From NCBI RefSeq assembly GCF_014324365.1, contig NZ_QEIG01000017.1, positions 1 through 64,000 on the forward strand: a DNA stretch of 64,000 nt, written 5' to 3'. Of this stretch, positions 19,400 to 27,890 are shown piece by piece. Below the pieces are notes generated by a model that ran no database searches, was not told where the DNA came from, and worked only from the letters and a program-made list of their open reading frames with translations. The translations under genes and the position numbers were made by a program. This DNA comes from Algoriphagus sp. AK58 (lineage in GTDB: Bacteria > Bacteroidota > Bacteroidia > Cytophagales > Cyclobacteriaceae). Position 1 is the first letter of the stretch. Every line of letters begins with the position of its first letter.

Positions 19400-19966
19400 T
19401 CAAGCCTTGAGCGTTCGGAGCCAGTTTTGGATGATGTCCATCCCGTATTGGGTCAGGTAGGCTTCGGGATGGTATTGGATCCCCAAAATGGGCAGGCTTC
19501 GATGTGCGATTCCCATGATTTCTCCGCCTTCTGTCTCTAATATCGATTCTAGGCAATCCGGCAAATCGGTCAATTGGAGCGAATGGTAGCGAGTGACCTG
19601 AAAACGTTCCGGAAGATTATGGGTAAAAAAATGTGGCCGGGTCTGTCGGATAGTATGGACCTTTCCATGAGTTGGCACAGTGTTTTTGACTAATTTGGCA
19701 CCGAACAATTCCCCGATCGCCTGATGACCGAGGCAGACGCCGAGGATGGGTACTTGATCGACATACTTTTTCAGAATGGGCATCAAATTGCCTGATGTGG
19801 CCGGTGTCCCCGGTCCGGGGGAAAGGATCAAGCCCTTGAAATCAATCTTGTCGATTTCCTCCAAGGAGACCTTATTCCGTTTGATAATCAACTCTTCGCC
19901 GGTTTGCCTGATCAGATCGGCGAGGATGTGACTGAAGGAGTCAAAATTGTCAATCAGCAGCAGCAT
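19400..19966 (-). CDS. Anthranilate/aminodeoxychorismate synthase glutamine amidotransferase component
   Basis: A class I glutamine amidotransferase of 188 residues supplying ammonia to a chorismate-using partner for either tryptophan (TrpG) or folate (PabA). Seen: LLLIDNFDSFSHIL, the oxyanion loop SPGPGTPATSGN, the nucleophile Cys78 in GVCLGHQAIGELFGA, and His166/Glu168 in QYHPEAYL. No trpE/pabB partner lies in the window, and the gene is not in a trp operon, which slightly favours PabA or dual use. It overlaps the upstream cvpA-like gene by 17 bases. Confidence 0.88.
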   Translation of the reverse strand: MLLLIDNFDSFSHILADLIRQTGEELIIKRNKVSLEEIDKIDFKGLILSPGPGTPATSGNLMPILKKYVDQVPILGVCLGHQAIGELFGAKLVKNTVPTHGKVHTIRQTRPHFFTHNLPERFQVTRYHSLQLTDLPDCLESILETEGGEIMGIAHRSLPILGIQYHPEAYLTQYGMDIIQNWLRTLKA

Positions 19967-20498
19967 CTTTCCTGAACTCTTTTACAATCTCGTCCATGGT
20001 CTCGATGGCTTGCTTGACCTTGGGGAAAATAGGTTCCAGCACCCAAATCACACTCGGGGCGAGTGGCTCGATGTATTGGAGATATTCGCTTTTGGCCCGC
20101 CATTCCCGTGGCATTTTGAGGTCAAACTGTAGCGAAAGCCACATAAAAAGGCTGATGAAAAATCCGGATTTAACTATCCCCAAAATTGCGCCAGCAATGC
20201 TGTCAAAACCGCCAAGCAGGATCATATCCATCATTTTTTTCAATATCCAACCCGCCAGATTCACAATAAGCAAGGTTAGAAAAAATACAATCAGAAAGGC
20301 TATGATTGGAAAGGCGAAGGTGAGTTCGTCCAGATTTGCAGCAAGCCATTTGCTCACCGGGTCCATAAAGTAAACCCCAAGGATGATAGCCAAAACAAAG
20401 CCTATGAGCCCCACAATACTCAGCAACAAGCCTTTCTTGTAGCCCTCATAGGCTCCCAATCCGATTAGGATCAATATGACGATGTCAATCGGTGCCAA
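19950..20498 (-). CDS. CvpA family membrane protein
   Basis: A 182-residue protein with four hydrophobic segments (IDIVILILIGLGAYEGY, IVGLIGFVLAIILGVYFM, AFLIVFFLTLLIVNLAGWIL, AGAILGIVKSGFFISLFMWL), the CvpA layout, ending in a soluble tail. CvpA family proteins are linked to envelope stress resistance and purine/colicin V phenotypes without a settled activity. It sits 1 base after the YqeY-like gene and its 3' end overlaps the amidotransferase gene, so the three form one minus-strand operon. Confidence 0.85.
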   Translation of the reverse strand: MAPIDIVILILIGLGAYEGYKKGLLLSIVGLIGFVLAIILGVYFMDPVSKWLAANLDELTFAFPIIAFLIVFFLTLLIVNLAGWILKKMMDMILLGGFDSIAGAILGIVKSGFFISLFMWLSLQFDLKMPREWRAKSEYLQYIEPLAPSVIWVLEPIFPKVKQAIETMDEIVKEFRKDAAAD

Positions 20499-20499
20499 A

Positions 20500-20952
20500 T
20501 CAGCTGTTGAGCAGGGATTTTACCTTTTCAGAAATAGCCTTACCATCTGCTTTTCCTGCCAACTGCTTGCTCGCCACGCCCATTACTTTACCCATGTCCT
20601 TTGGACCGGCAGCACCGGTGACATTGATGATCTCCTGAATGGCAAAAGTCAATTCCTCATCAGTCAAGGCCTTTGGCAAAAATTCCTGGATCACGGCTAA
20701 CTCAGCCAATTCCACTTCCAAAAGGTCGGCCCTTCCTTGCTTTTCATAGATGTCTGCGGAGTCTTTCCGCTGCTTGGCAGCTTTGGTGAGGAGCTTCATC
20801 TCGTCATCTGAGCTCAAGGTTCCGGAAAAACCCTCTTTGGTCTCCTCCAACAAAATCATCGATTTGATGGCTCGCAATGCGGTCAATCTCACCTTGTCTT
20901 TAGCGATCATGGCGGATTTTATTTGACTTTCTACATTCTGCTTTAAACTCAT
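20500..20952 (-). CDS. GatB/YqeY domain protein
   Basis: A 150-residue stand-alone YqeY protein, similar to the C-terminal tRNA-interacting part of GatB but without the catalytic part. Seen: the N-terminal helix LKQNVESQIKSAMIAKDK with RLTALRAIKSMILLEE, and the conserved end MGKVMGVASKQLAGKADGK. Its exact role is not settled; an effect on tRNA-dependent amidation is assumed. First gene of the yqeY-cvpA-amidotransferase group, divergent from pdxJ by 62 bases. Confidence 0.9.
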   Translation of the reverse strand: MSLKQNVESQIKSAMIAKDKVRLTALRAIKSMILLEETKEGFSGTLSSDDEMKLLTKAAKQRKDSADIYEKQGRADLLEVELAELAVIQEFLPKALTDEELTFAIQEIINVTGAAGPKDMGKVMGVASKQLAGKADGKAISEKVKSLLNS

Positions 20953-20958
20953 TCGTCC

Positions 20959-20966
20959 TAAGTTTG
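20959..20966 (+). promoter_or_regulatory. -7 promoter box for pdxJ
   Basis: TAAGTTTG (TAnnTTTG) in the divergent region, 48 bases before pdxJ. Confidence 0.4.
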
Positions 20967-21014
20967 TGTTACTACTTCAATACCGGGTAAAAATACCCCT
21001 TTTTCCTTGCCGAT

Positions 21015-21731
21015 ATGACAAAGCTGAGTGTAAATATCAATAAGATCGCCACCCTGCGCAATGCCCGTGGCGCCAACAATCCCAACGTGGTCAAGGTGGC
21101 CTTGGACTGCGAGCGATTTGGTGCACAGGGGATTACAGTGCATCCACGGCCTGATGAACGTCACATTCGATATCAGGATGCAGTGGATTTGGCAAAAGTG
21201 GTAAAGACGGAGTTCAACATTGAGGGCTATCCCGATCAGCGATTTATGCAACTGATCCGTGAAGTGAAGCCTGCCCAAGCGACCTTGGTCCCTGATCCGC
21301 CGAATGCCATCACCTCCAATACCGGTTGGGATACCATCGCTCATCAGAGCATGCTGAAAGACATCGTGGCCGAGCTCAAAGAAATCGGCACCCGTGTATC
21401 CATCTTCATCAATCCCGAAGCAAAATACTTCGAACCCGCCAAGCTCACGGGCACCGACCGGGTAGAACTCTACACCGAACCTTACGCTTCACACTATCAT
21501 CAGAACCGGGAGAAAGCCGTAAAACCCTATGTGGAAGTAGCCAATCTCGCCCGAGAACTCGGCTTAGGGCTGAATGCCGGGCACGACTTGGACTTGCACA
21601 ACTTGGCCTACCTCAAGCAGCAGATTCCATTCTTGGAAGAAGTCTCCATCGGCCACGCGCTAATCTGCGATGCGCTGTACTACGGATTGGAAAATACAAT
21701 TCAGATGTACAGAAGGCAGTTGGAGATTTGA
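21015..21731 (+). CDS. pdxJ: Pyridoxine 5'-phosphate synthase
   Basis: PdxJ condenses 1-deoxyxylulose 5-phosphate with 3-amino-2-oxopropyl phosphate to pyridoxine 5'-phosphate, the last ring-forming step of the DXP-dependent vitamin B6 route. The 238 residues are the normal length. Seen: [16 protein letters not shown] at the N-terminus, [34 protein letters not shown], and [15 protein letters not shown] and the end [21 protein letters not shown], all PdxJ signatures. Confidence 0.96.
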   Translation: MTKLSVNINKIATLRNARGANNPNVVKVALDCERFGAQGITVHPRPDERHIRYQDAVDLAKVVKTEFNIEGYPDQRFMQLIREVKPAQATLVPDPPNAITSNTGWDTIAHQSMLKDIVAELKEIGTRVSIFINPEAKYFEPAKLTGTDRVELYTEPYASHYHQNREKAVKPYVEVANLARELGLGLNAGHDLDLHNLAYLKQQIPFLEEVSIGHALICDALYYGLENTIQMYRRQLEI

Positions 21732-22105
21732 TTGATTGAAAGAACTTGTCCGACGTGGCGGATTGAAAAATTAGAAGATTGGAAAATTGGTATCACTTAG
21801 GCGGATGGTTCCCAATTTCTAAAATTTCCAGTTTCGGTTATTGCTGACACTAACCGAGGTGTAAAGGTACCTACCAAGCCTGTGATTGGAACTAAAAAAA
21901 GCCTTGGCTTTTTTCTTTGGGTTCTTGAAAAGGGTTGAAAAAGGGAAAGGCTTTGAGGTCTAATCTTATAACTCCTTCTTCTGCTCCTTTTTTTCTTTGC
22001 GAAACTTTGCGGTTAAAAAAGTCATTTACCAAGGGGTGATTGATATTTTACCATTGAAAAGGTAATCTTTCCTCATGACCTTCTTATTGATAAATCGAAA
22101 TTTGA
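21732..22105. other. Gene-free stretch with repeats between pdxJ and the hydrolase gene
   Basis: No coding frame. It holds an AT-rich repeat-like piece (about 21757-21790), a perfect palindrome AAAAAAGCC-TT-GGCTTTTTT at 21895-21914 that can act as a terminator in both directions, and a TTCTTTGCGAAACTTTGCGG repeat-like motif at 21994-22013, a type of decayed intergenic repeat common in this phylum. Confidence 0.5.
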
Positions 22106-22864
22106 ATGAAGCTTAACTTCAAAAAATCCGGCTCCGGCCCTCCTCTCGTCATTCTCCACGGACTCTTTGGTTCGCTGGACAACTGGTTTTCCATCGCCAA
22201 GGAACTGGTCGAGCACTACACCTTGTATCTCGTCGATCAGCGAAATCATGGAGACTCTCCCCATTCCGAGGAGTGGAACTATGCCGTGATGGTGGAAGAT
22301 TTGAAGGAACTTATCGATGACGAAGGACTGGAAAAAATCTACCTTATGGGGCACTCCATGGGCGGGAAAACGGTGATGAACTTTGCTGTAACCTATCCCG
22401 AGCGGGTCGAAAAACTAATCGTCGCTGACATCGCCCCAAGATTTTACCCCATCCACCATCAGACGATTTTGGAAGGATTGAATTCTCTGAAGCTAAGCGA
22501 AATCAAATCCCGAAAAGAAGCCGATGATCAGTTGGCACATTACATTCCGGAACTAGGAGTAAGGCAATTTTTGCTTAAAAGTCTGACTCGGGACGCTGAA
22601 GGCTTTGCCTGGAAGATCAACCTGAAAATCATCACCGAAAAGATTGAAAACGTCGGAGAAGCCTTGGCCGATGGGGCTGTCTTTGAAGGACCAACCCTTT
22701 TTCTCGCAGGTGCCAATTCCAACTACATCCAGCAAAAGGACTTGCCTGACTTGGAGGCCCATTTCCCGAATTACGAACTCGAGTTTATCCCCAATGCCGG
22801 TCACTGGCTCCATGCCGAGCAGCCTCATGCAGTCGTGGAGGAGATGAGAAGGTTTTTGGGCTAA
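22106..22864 (+). CDS. Alpha/beta hydrolase (YbfF-like esterase)
   Basis: A 252-residue alpha/beta hydrolase. Seen: oxyanion region ILHGLFGSLDNW, LVDQRNHGDSPH, the nucleophile elbow GHSMGGKT with Ser84, and the catalytic His233 in NAGHWLHAEQP. The acidic residue is less certain. This arrangement is typical of the YbfF group of small acyl-ester hydrolases with broad substrate use. A bidirectional terminator follows and the next gene converges on it. Confidence 0.88.
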   Translation: MKLNFKKSGSGPPLVILHGLFGSLDNWFSIAKELVEHYTLYLVDQRNHGDSPHSEEWNYAVMVEDLKELIDDEGLEKIYLMGHSMGGKTVMNFAVTYPERVEKLIVADIAPRFYPIHHQTILEGLNSLKLSEIKSRKEADDQLAHYIPELGVRQFLLKSLTRDAEGFAWKINLKIITEKIENVGEALADGAVFEGPTLFLAGANSNYIQQKDLPDLEAHFPNYELEFIPNAGHWLHAEQPHAVVEEMRRFLG

Positions 22865-22869
22865 AACGA

Positions 22870-22908
22870 AAAAGGGGTGAATCTGCATCAGATCTCACCC
22901 CTTTTTTT
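22870..22908. terminator. Bidirectional terminator between convergent genes
   Basis: AAAAGGGGTGA / TCACCCCTTTTT stem of about 11 bp, with A-run on one side and T-run on the other, between the hydrolase (+) and amidohydrolase (-) genes. Confidence 0.8.
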
Positions 22909-22936
22909 CAGCTTTCTGCCTTTAGCTTTCTGCCTT

Positions 22937-24271
22937 TCACTTCACCTTCTTCCCATGCTTCATCACCATATCCACATCCTGTAGCAGGTTGATGTAGCGA
23001 AGGACATCTCCACGCACGGCGATGATGTCGGCGTATTTTCCTTCAGAAATCGTCCCATAGTCCTTGTCCACTTTCATGGCCACCGCAGGCCAGTAGGTGG
23101 CTGCTTTGATGGTCAGGAGTGGATCCATGCCAAAATGATTGACCCAGACATCGAGTTCGTTCCAGGTGCTTTGGCTGTGAAATTTCATCGGTATGCCACT
23201 GTCCGTACCCACCAACATCACCACGCCACTTTCTTTCAGTTGCGCAAACTTCCGATCCAGAGTCGGCTTTCTCACCGGAGTCAATTGGAAGTAAGACATC
23301 CTTCCCGGAAAGCGTAGCGAAGCCCGTATATCCCGAATGATCGAATCCGGCAAACCTAAGTGCCAGGAAGTATCATCCAGCTTTTCGGGATTGTCTCGGA
23401 CATATTCGTAGTTGAACAAGCCCTCGACGGTGGGGGTCCAGAAGAGTGGCCCCAAGTTCATTTTGGCTGCCCGCTCTTTCATCATTTGCATAATGTCCTC
23501 GGGATATTCCGGCGCCGAACTCAAACCCGTATGTTCAAAATTATCCACGCCGATCTGCAATCCGATGCGGATTTCGTCGGGTCGATGAGAGTGGCCTACG
23601 ACCATTTTCCCGTACTTATGCGCTTCATCGACTACTGCCTTGGCTTCCTCGAGGGTCATTTGATCCTGATCGATCAATTTGATCACATCCACCCCGGCAT
23701 CGATGAGTTTTTTGACTTTGGCCCGTGCATCGGCGGCCCCATTCACTCCCCAGCGGAAGGCTTCCGTACCAGGATAGGGTGCTTTTTGGATAAATGGACC
23801 GGATACATAGATCGTCGGACCGGGGATTTCCCCTCGCTTGATCCGTTCGCGAACGTTGATACTCGCTTCGAGTGGTGCGCCAAGGTCTCGCGCGCTTGTC
23901 ACTCCTGCCATGAGCAATTGATGCGCAGAAGAAGGCATGATCACCGACTCAAAGACATCGATGTAGGTGCTGTCCCAATGGGTGTAGTCGCTGTGTCCAT
24001 TCAGCATCAGGTGAACATGCATATCCCAAAGACCCGGAAGAACACTCATTCCTTCGGTGGAAATAACTTCTGCACCTGCCGGGATTGCTAGGCTGCCCAC
24101 TTGCCCTATAGCTTTGATCCGCTCGCCTTCGACAATAATGACCGAATTGCGAATCGGCGTACCACCAAAACCGTCGATCAGGGTGCCACCGACGAGGGCT
24201 TTGAGGTTTTGGGCAGATACTTGAAAGGAAAATGCAAGAAATAATAGGGTGAGAAATTGACTTGGCTTCAT
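22937..24271 (-). CDS. Secreted metal-dependent amidohydrolase (imidazolonepropionase-like)
   Basis: A 444-residue protein from ATG 24271, chosen because it begins the signal peptide MKPSQFLTLLFLAFSFQVSAQ. The amidohydrolase fold is clear: the entry strand region GGTLIDGFGGTPIRNSVI, metal ligands WDMHVHLM, VVGHSHRP and NFEHTG, and LVGTDSGIP with the catalytic Asp. The end (GTISEGKYADIIAV) is the returning beta sandwich. Such exported enzymes often hydrolyse dipeptides or cyclic amides in the periplasm; the substrate cannot be read from sequence. No operon partner. Confidence 0.88.
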   Translation of the reverse strand: MKPSQFLTLLFLAFSFQVSAQNLKALVGGTLIDGFGGTPIRNSVIIVEGERIKAIGQVGSLAIPAGAEVISTEGMSVLPGLWDMHVHLMLNGHSDYTHWDSTYIDVFESVIMPSSAHQLLMAGVTSARDLGAPLEASINVRERIKRGEIPGPTIYVSGPFIQKAPYPGTEAFRWGVNGAADARAKVKKLIDAGVDVIKLIDQDQMTLEEAKAVVDEAHKYGKMVVGHSHRPDEIRIGLQIGVDNFEHTGLSSAPEYPEDIMQMMKERAAKMNLGPLFWTPTVEGLFNYEYVRDNPEKLDDTSWHLGLPDSIIRDIRASLRFPGRMSYFQLTPVRKPTLDRKFAQLKESGVVMLVGTDSGIPMKFHSQSTWNELDVWVNHFGMDPLLTIKAATYWPAVAMKVDKDYGTISEGKYADIIAVRGDVLRYINLLQDVDMVMKHGKKVK

Positions 24272-24305
24272 AGCTTGGTTGGGATAATGACCCAAAAAGT
24301 TACAA

Positions 24306-24336
24306 AAAAAGCTGCCAGAATTTCTGACAGCTTTTT
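24306..24336 (-). terminator. Terminator after the outer-membrane-like gene
   Basis: AAAAAGCTG(T)CAGA / TCTG(G)CAGCTTTTT stem read on the minus strand with a T-run, 19 bases past the stop at 24355. Confidence 0.75.
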
Positions 24337-24354
24337 GCTAGTTATGAATAACTT

Positions 24355-25068
24355 TCACTTGATTCGATAAGAGTATCCGATTTCTACAGAAGAATAGCTT
24401 AGACTTGTCGAATGAGTTACTGAATAAGTTTCACCATCAAGTAATACTTCTGGAAAATCTCTAACGATCACCGAATTCATCAAAGAAATCCCAAGAGTTC
24501 CTTTTACAAATAAAGTCGATCTTTCGCCGACTGCATAGTGCAGCTCAAGACTTGGCTTTAGCAAAGGGAAAACCCGGCTTTTGACTTCCTGCGAACCTGA
24601 AAATGTGAGGTCATAAAGAGGTACTCCATAACTAGTGAACATCACTTTAAATGAATGATCATTTTGGTAGTACCTGTCAGCTAATGTCACTATACCAGCC
24701 CCAAACGCAAAATTCAGTCGAAAGGAGAACTTACTGCCAGGAATAATATGATTGTAGCCGATAAGAGGTAAAATGGAGAAGTGATGGATTTCTCCCACTC
24801 CTGGCCTGCTAATTCCATATTGAAACCCGTTTCCATACCGGTTTACCCCAAGATCGATTCCATAAATCAACCCATCCTCTTTGATCTTTAGTCCTGAAGC
24901 TGTGATTGACCAACCGCTAGTATTTACAGTTCTTAATCCATCTAAGTTGCCACTATAGCCCCAATTGATCTTTGGAAATCCAAAGGAGAGATTGAAAGTA
25001 CTTTGAGCATAAACTTTGGACTGGATTGCAAAAAATATAAGCAAGGCTATTACTGCGTTTTTGAGCAT
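24355..25068 (-). CDS. Outer-membrane beta-barrel-like protein, paralog A
   Basis: A 237-residue protein with a signal peptide (VIALLIFFAIQSKVYAQ). The mature part has alternating hydrophobic strands with aromatic ends and finishes with SYSSVEIGYSYRIK, the type of C-terminal strand used by small outer-membrane barrels. The N-terminus LSFGFPKINWGYSG is similar to INFGVPKYTWSND in the neighbouring upstream protein, so the two are paralogs. Sixteen bases separate them. Function unknown. Confidence 0.7.
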   Translation of the reverse strand: MLKNAVIALLIFFAIQSKVYAQSTFNLSFGFPKINWGYSGNLDGLRTVNTSGWSITASGLKIKEDGLIYGIDLGVNRYGNGFQYGISRPGVGEIHHFSILPLIGYNHIIPGSKFSFRLNFAFGAGIVTLADRYYQNDHSFKVMFTSYGVPLYDLTFSGSQEVKSRVFPLLKPSLELHYAVGERSTLFVKGTLGISLMNSVIVRDFPEVLLDGETYSVTHSTSLSYSSVEIGYSYRIK

Positions 25069-25084
25069 GGAGAATTTCCCTTTA

Positions 25085-25837
25085 TTATTTCAAAAGAATC
25101 TGATATCCCAGTTGTATAGCCCAAAAATCTCCCTTGAGCTTATGTTTGGAATTGGAAAGAATCCCTTCCAATTGGAAATTGTTGAATTCCTGAAGGATTA
25201 AAGGTTGGCCTATTCCGACTCCATATTGAAACCTTGCGGTAAACTTAGAATATTTGGAAGCCCTAAAGGTCAAGCCTGCTTCGGGCCGTATTACTACCGA
25301 CCAGGAATTTGCCTTTTCCTGAGCGGAGTAAGGGGTCTGCTCCAGAGGAACGGTGTTCCAATCACCGCTTGGGTTTAGTTCTCTTTTTCCTACGATTCTA
25401 AAATTGGTTTCATTCAATTCACGATCATTACCATTGTTCCATTGGATACTTGGGCCAACGCTTAAAAATCCGCCAAATTTTGACTCCCCAAATTCCTTGT
25501 TGTAAATCAACTTGGGAGTGATTCCCAAATTAAAAAAAGGTGTACTACCTGCGGAATAGCTGGAGTAATCGGTATTTGTCCGGATTGTGTTGGTTATTCG
25601 ATGAATTGAAACATCCAAGCCCCAAGTAATTGACTTTTGAATGTTTTTTTGAAACTCCAAGCCAACGGCATAAGAACCTGTCGCTTCAGAAATGATAAAT
25701 GGCGCATTGGCATCATTTGACCAAGTATACTTAGGAACGCCAAAATTGATTCCAATTGAATTCTGGGCAATTGAAATGTTCGAAATCAGGAAGAGAACTA
25801 GTGAAAATATAATTCTGATGTTCATTTGATTTTTCAT
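25085..25837 (-). CDS. Outer-membrane beta-barrel-like protein, paralog B
   Basis: A 250-residue protein from ATG 25837 (MKNQMNIRIIF); ATG 25825 is also possible and begins the signal directly. The reading frame extends further upstream, but that part lacks any signal and overlaps the next promoter region. Signal IIFSLVLFLISNISIAQ, then a beta-rich barrel-like body ending GDFWAIQLGYQILLK. It is the paralog of the downstream gene, and the pair is probably co-transcribed. No function assigned. Confidence 0.7.
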   Translation of the reverse strand: MKNQMNIRIIFSLVLFLISNISIAQNSIGINFGVPKYTWSNDANAPFIISEATGSYAVGLEFQKNIQKSITWGLDVSIHRITNTIRTNTDYSSYSAGSTPFFNLGITPKLIYNKEFGESKFGGFLSVGPSIQWNNGNDRELNETNFRIVGKRELNPSGDWNTVPLEQTPYSAQEKANSWSVVIRPEAGLTFRASKYSKFTARFQYGVGIGQPLILQEFNNFQLEGILSNSKHKLKGDFWAIQLGYQILLK

Positions 25838-26013
25838 AAAGGCTTGTTTTAAAAATTTAATCCGAATAAAAGAAAAACGGACTATATAATTCAATATTGT
25901 GATTAATCTTTCAGGTATTTTTTCATATCTGATTACCAGCTTAATAACAGCTTTTGAATCGATTTTTCTGGCATTTTCAGGCACTTGCCATTTTTCTTCC
26001 GAATTTCGCCCCC

Positions 26014-26724
26014 ATGCCCAAAGGAAAGCTTTTCTTAATCCCCAATGTCTTGGCAGACAACACTGCCCATTGGGTCATCTCTCCGCAGGTACAGGAGGTG
26101 ATTGCCCATACCAAGATCTTTTTGGTCGAAAATCCCCGCTCTGCCCGACGCTACATTTCCAGCCTTAAACTGGGAGTCAATCTCGAAGAGGTGCACATGG
26201 AAGTGTTGGACAAAGAAACCAAACCCGAGCAACTTCCACGCTTGATGCAACCTCTTATGAACGGCGCAGATATCGGAGTAATTTCGGAGGCTGGCTGTCC
26301 CGGAATCGCTGATCCGGGAGCCTTGGCCGTAGCCTATGCTCACCAAAAGGGAATTCAAGTCGTCCCGATCTCAGGACCTAGTTCCATGTTTTTGGCGCTG
26401 ATGGGTTCTGGCTTCAATGGGCAATCTTTTGCTTTCCACGGCTATTTGCCCATTGATAAAAAAGACAGAACTGCCGCTATTAAAAAACTGGAAGCTGAAT
26501 CCATTCGGGAAAAACGCGCCCAGATTTTTATGGAAACACCCTTCCGAAATAATCAACTTTTCGAGGATTTACTTTCCACTTTGGCACCGCTTACCAAGCT
26601 TTGCATTGCCAAAAACCTCACCGCGGCGGATGAAATGATCCAAACCAAGACCGTCGCCGATTGGAAAAACCATCCCGTTGACCTGCATAAGATTCCCACT
26701 GTTTTTGTCCTTCAAGCCTTCTGA
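26014..26724 (+). CDS. RsmI-type SAM-dependent methyltransferase (tetrapyrrole methylase family)
   Basis: A 236-residue protein from ATG 26014 (MPKGKLFLIPN); the frame is open upstream but without homology. Seen: GVISEAGCPGIADPGA and VVPISGPSSMFLALMGSGF, the SAM-binding signatures of RsmI, which 2'-O-methylates C1402 of 16S rRNA. It is shorter than E. coli RsmI (about 286 residues) and lacks its C-terminal part; Bacteroidota have such a short variant beside a full-length copy. The exact target is therefore uncertain. The dipeptidase gene starts 3 bases later. Confidence 0.82.
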   Translation: MPKGKLFLIPNVLADNTAHWVISPQVQEVIAHTKIFLVENPRSARRYISSLKLGVNLEEVHMEVLDKETKPEQLPRLMQPLMNGADIGVISEAGCPGIADPGALAVAYAHQKGIQVVPISGPSSMFLALMGSGFNGQSFAFHGYLPIDKKDRTAAIKKLEAESIREKRAQIFMETPFRNNQLFEDLLSTLAPLTKLCIAKNLTAADEMIQTKTVADWKNHPVDLHKIPTVFVLQAF

Positions 26725-26727
26725 GCC

Positions 26728-27798
26728 ATGTTTACGATAGATGCGCACCTCGACCTGAGTATGAATGCCCTCGAGTGGAATCGGGACCTTACCCGGCCCG
26801 TCTCCGAGATCAATGTCCGTGAAAAAGGCCTGAGCGACAAGCCCGACCGAGGTAATGCAACCGTCTCTCTTCCTGAGCTTCGCAAGGGAAATGTCGGGCT
26901 GGTGGTGGCGACACAGATCGCCCGATTCGTGGCTCCGGAAAATCCCCTTCCGGGTTGGCATTCGCCCGAACAGGCTTGGGCTCAAACTCAGGGGCAATTG
27001 GCTTGGTATCGTGCGATGGTTGAAAAAGGGGAAATGACCCAAATCCGAAATTGGAATGAGTTGGAAGCGCACTTGGCTCACTGGAATCAAGGCGAGGACA
27101 AAATCCAAAAGCCGGTGGGATTTATACTTTCACTGGAAGGTGCGGACTCGATTGTGAATCTGAGTTATTTGGAAAAAGCCTACGAAAGCGGTCTCCGCGC
27201 TTTGGGTCCGGCGCATTACGGACCGGGTCGCTATGCCTTTGGAACAGATTCTTCCGCTCCTTTGAGTAAGCAAGGAAAAGAGTTGGTGAAGAAAATGGAT
27301 GAGCTCGGGATCATTCTGGATGCTACTCACCTCTGTGATTTGGCGTTTTGGGATGCTTTGGAAATTTACCAAGGTCCCGTTTGGGCCAGTCACAACAACT
27401 GCCGTGCACTCGTCGATCACAATCGGCAATTTTCCGACGAAATGATCAAAGCGCTAGTCGATCGCGGAGCGGTCATCGGAGGCGCCTTTGATGCCTGGAT
27501 GCTCAGTCCGGGTTGGGTGAGGGGAAAAAGCACTCCGAAAGAGCGAAATGTGACTCTTTCTACCGTACTGGATCACCTGGACCACATCTGTCAGATCGCC
27601 GGCAATGCCAATCACATCGGGATTGGGTCCGACTTGGACGGAGCTTTTGGTACAGAGCAAAGCCCGGCAGACTTGGAGACCATTGCCGATTTGCAAAAGA
27701 TTCCTGAATTACTTCGAGGAAGAGGATATGCCGAATCTGATGTGGAAAAGGTCATGCACGGCAATTGGTTGAATTTTTTGAAGAAAGCTTGGGCCTGA
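26728..27798 (+). CDS. Membrane dipeptidase (peptidase M19 / renal dipeptidase family)
   Basis: A 356-residue M19 peptidase without a signal peptide, so probably cytoplasmic here. Seen: the first metal motif DAHLDLSM (His7, Asp9), LSLEGADSIVN with the bridging Glu, ILDATHLCDLAFWDAL and WASHNNCRALVDHNRQ with two metal His residues, and HIGIGSDLDGAFG near the end. The family cleaves dipeptides with broad specificity. It is coupled to the RsmI-like gene (3 bases). A shorter second M19 gene lies at 61543-62529. Confidence 0.9.
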   Translation: MFTIDAHLDLSMNALEWNRDLTRPVSEINVREKGLSDKPDRGNATVSLPELRKGNVGLVVATQIARFVAPENPLPGWHSPEQAWAQTQGQLAWYRAMVEKGEMTQIRNWNELEAHLAHWNQGEDKIQKPVGFILSLEGADSIVNLSYLEKAYESGLRALGPAHYGPGRYAFGTDSSAPLSKQGKELVKKMDELGIILDATHLCDLAFWDALEIYQGPVWASHNNCRALVDHNRQFSDEMIKALVDRGAVIGGAFDAWMLSPGWVRGKSTPKERNVTLSTVLDHLDHICQIAGNANHIGIGSDLDGAFGTEQSPADLETIADLQKIPELLRGRGYAESDVEKVMHGNWLNFLKKAWA

Positions 27799-27890
27799 TC
27801 TAAGAATAATTGTCTTTTTCAACAAACTATGCTTTGCATAAGTTATTCTTATTGGATTATTTGCGTCCTAAAACCACCAGATTTAAGCGT

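Noticed and set aside
21895..21914. Palindrome as a classical terminator
   Set aside because: Stem is perfect but the loop is only 2 bases and it is 160 bases past pdxJ; kept only as a note in the gap description.
23360..24091. 243-residue plus-strand open frame
   Set aside because: Antisense to the well-supported amidohydrolase gene; His/Asp-rich sequence is a by-product of that gene's codons.
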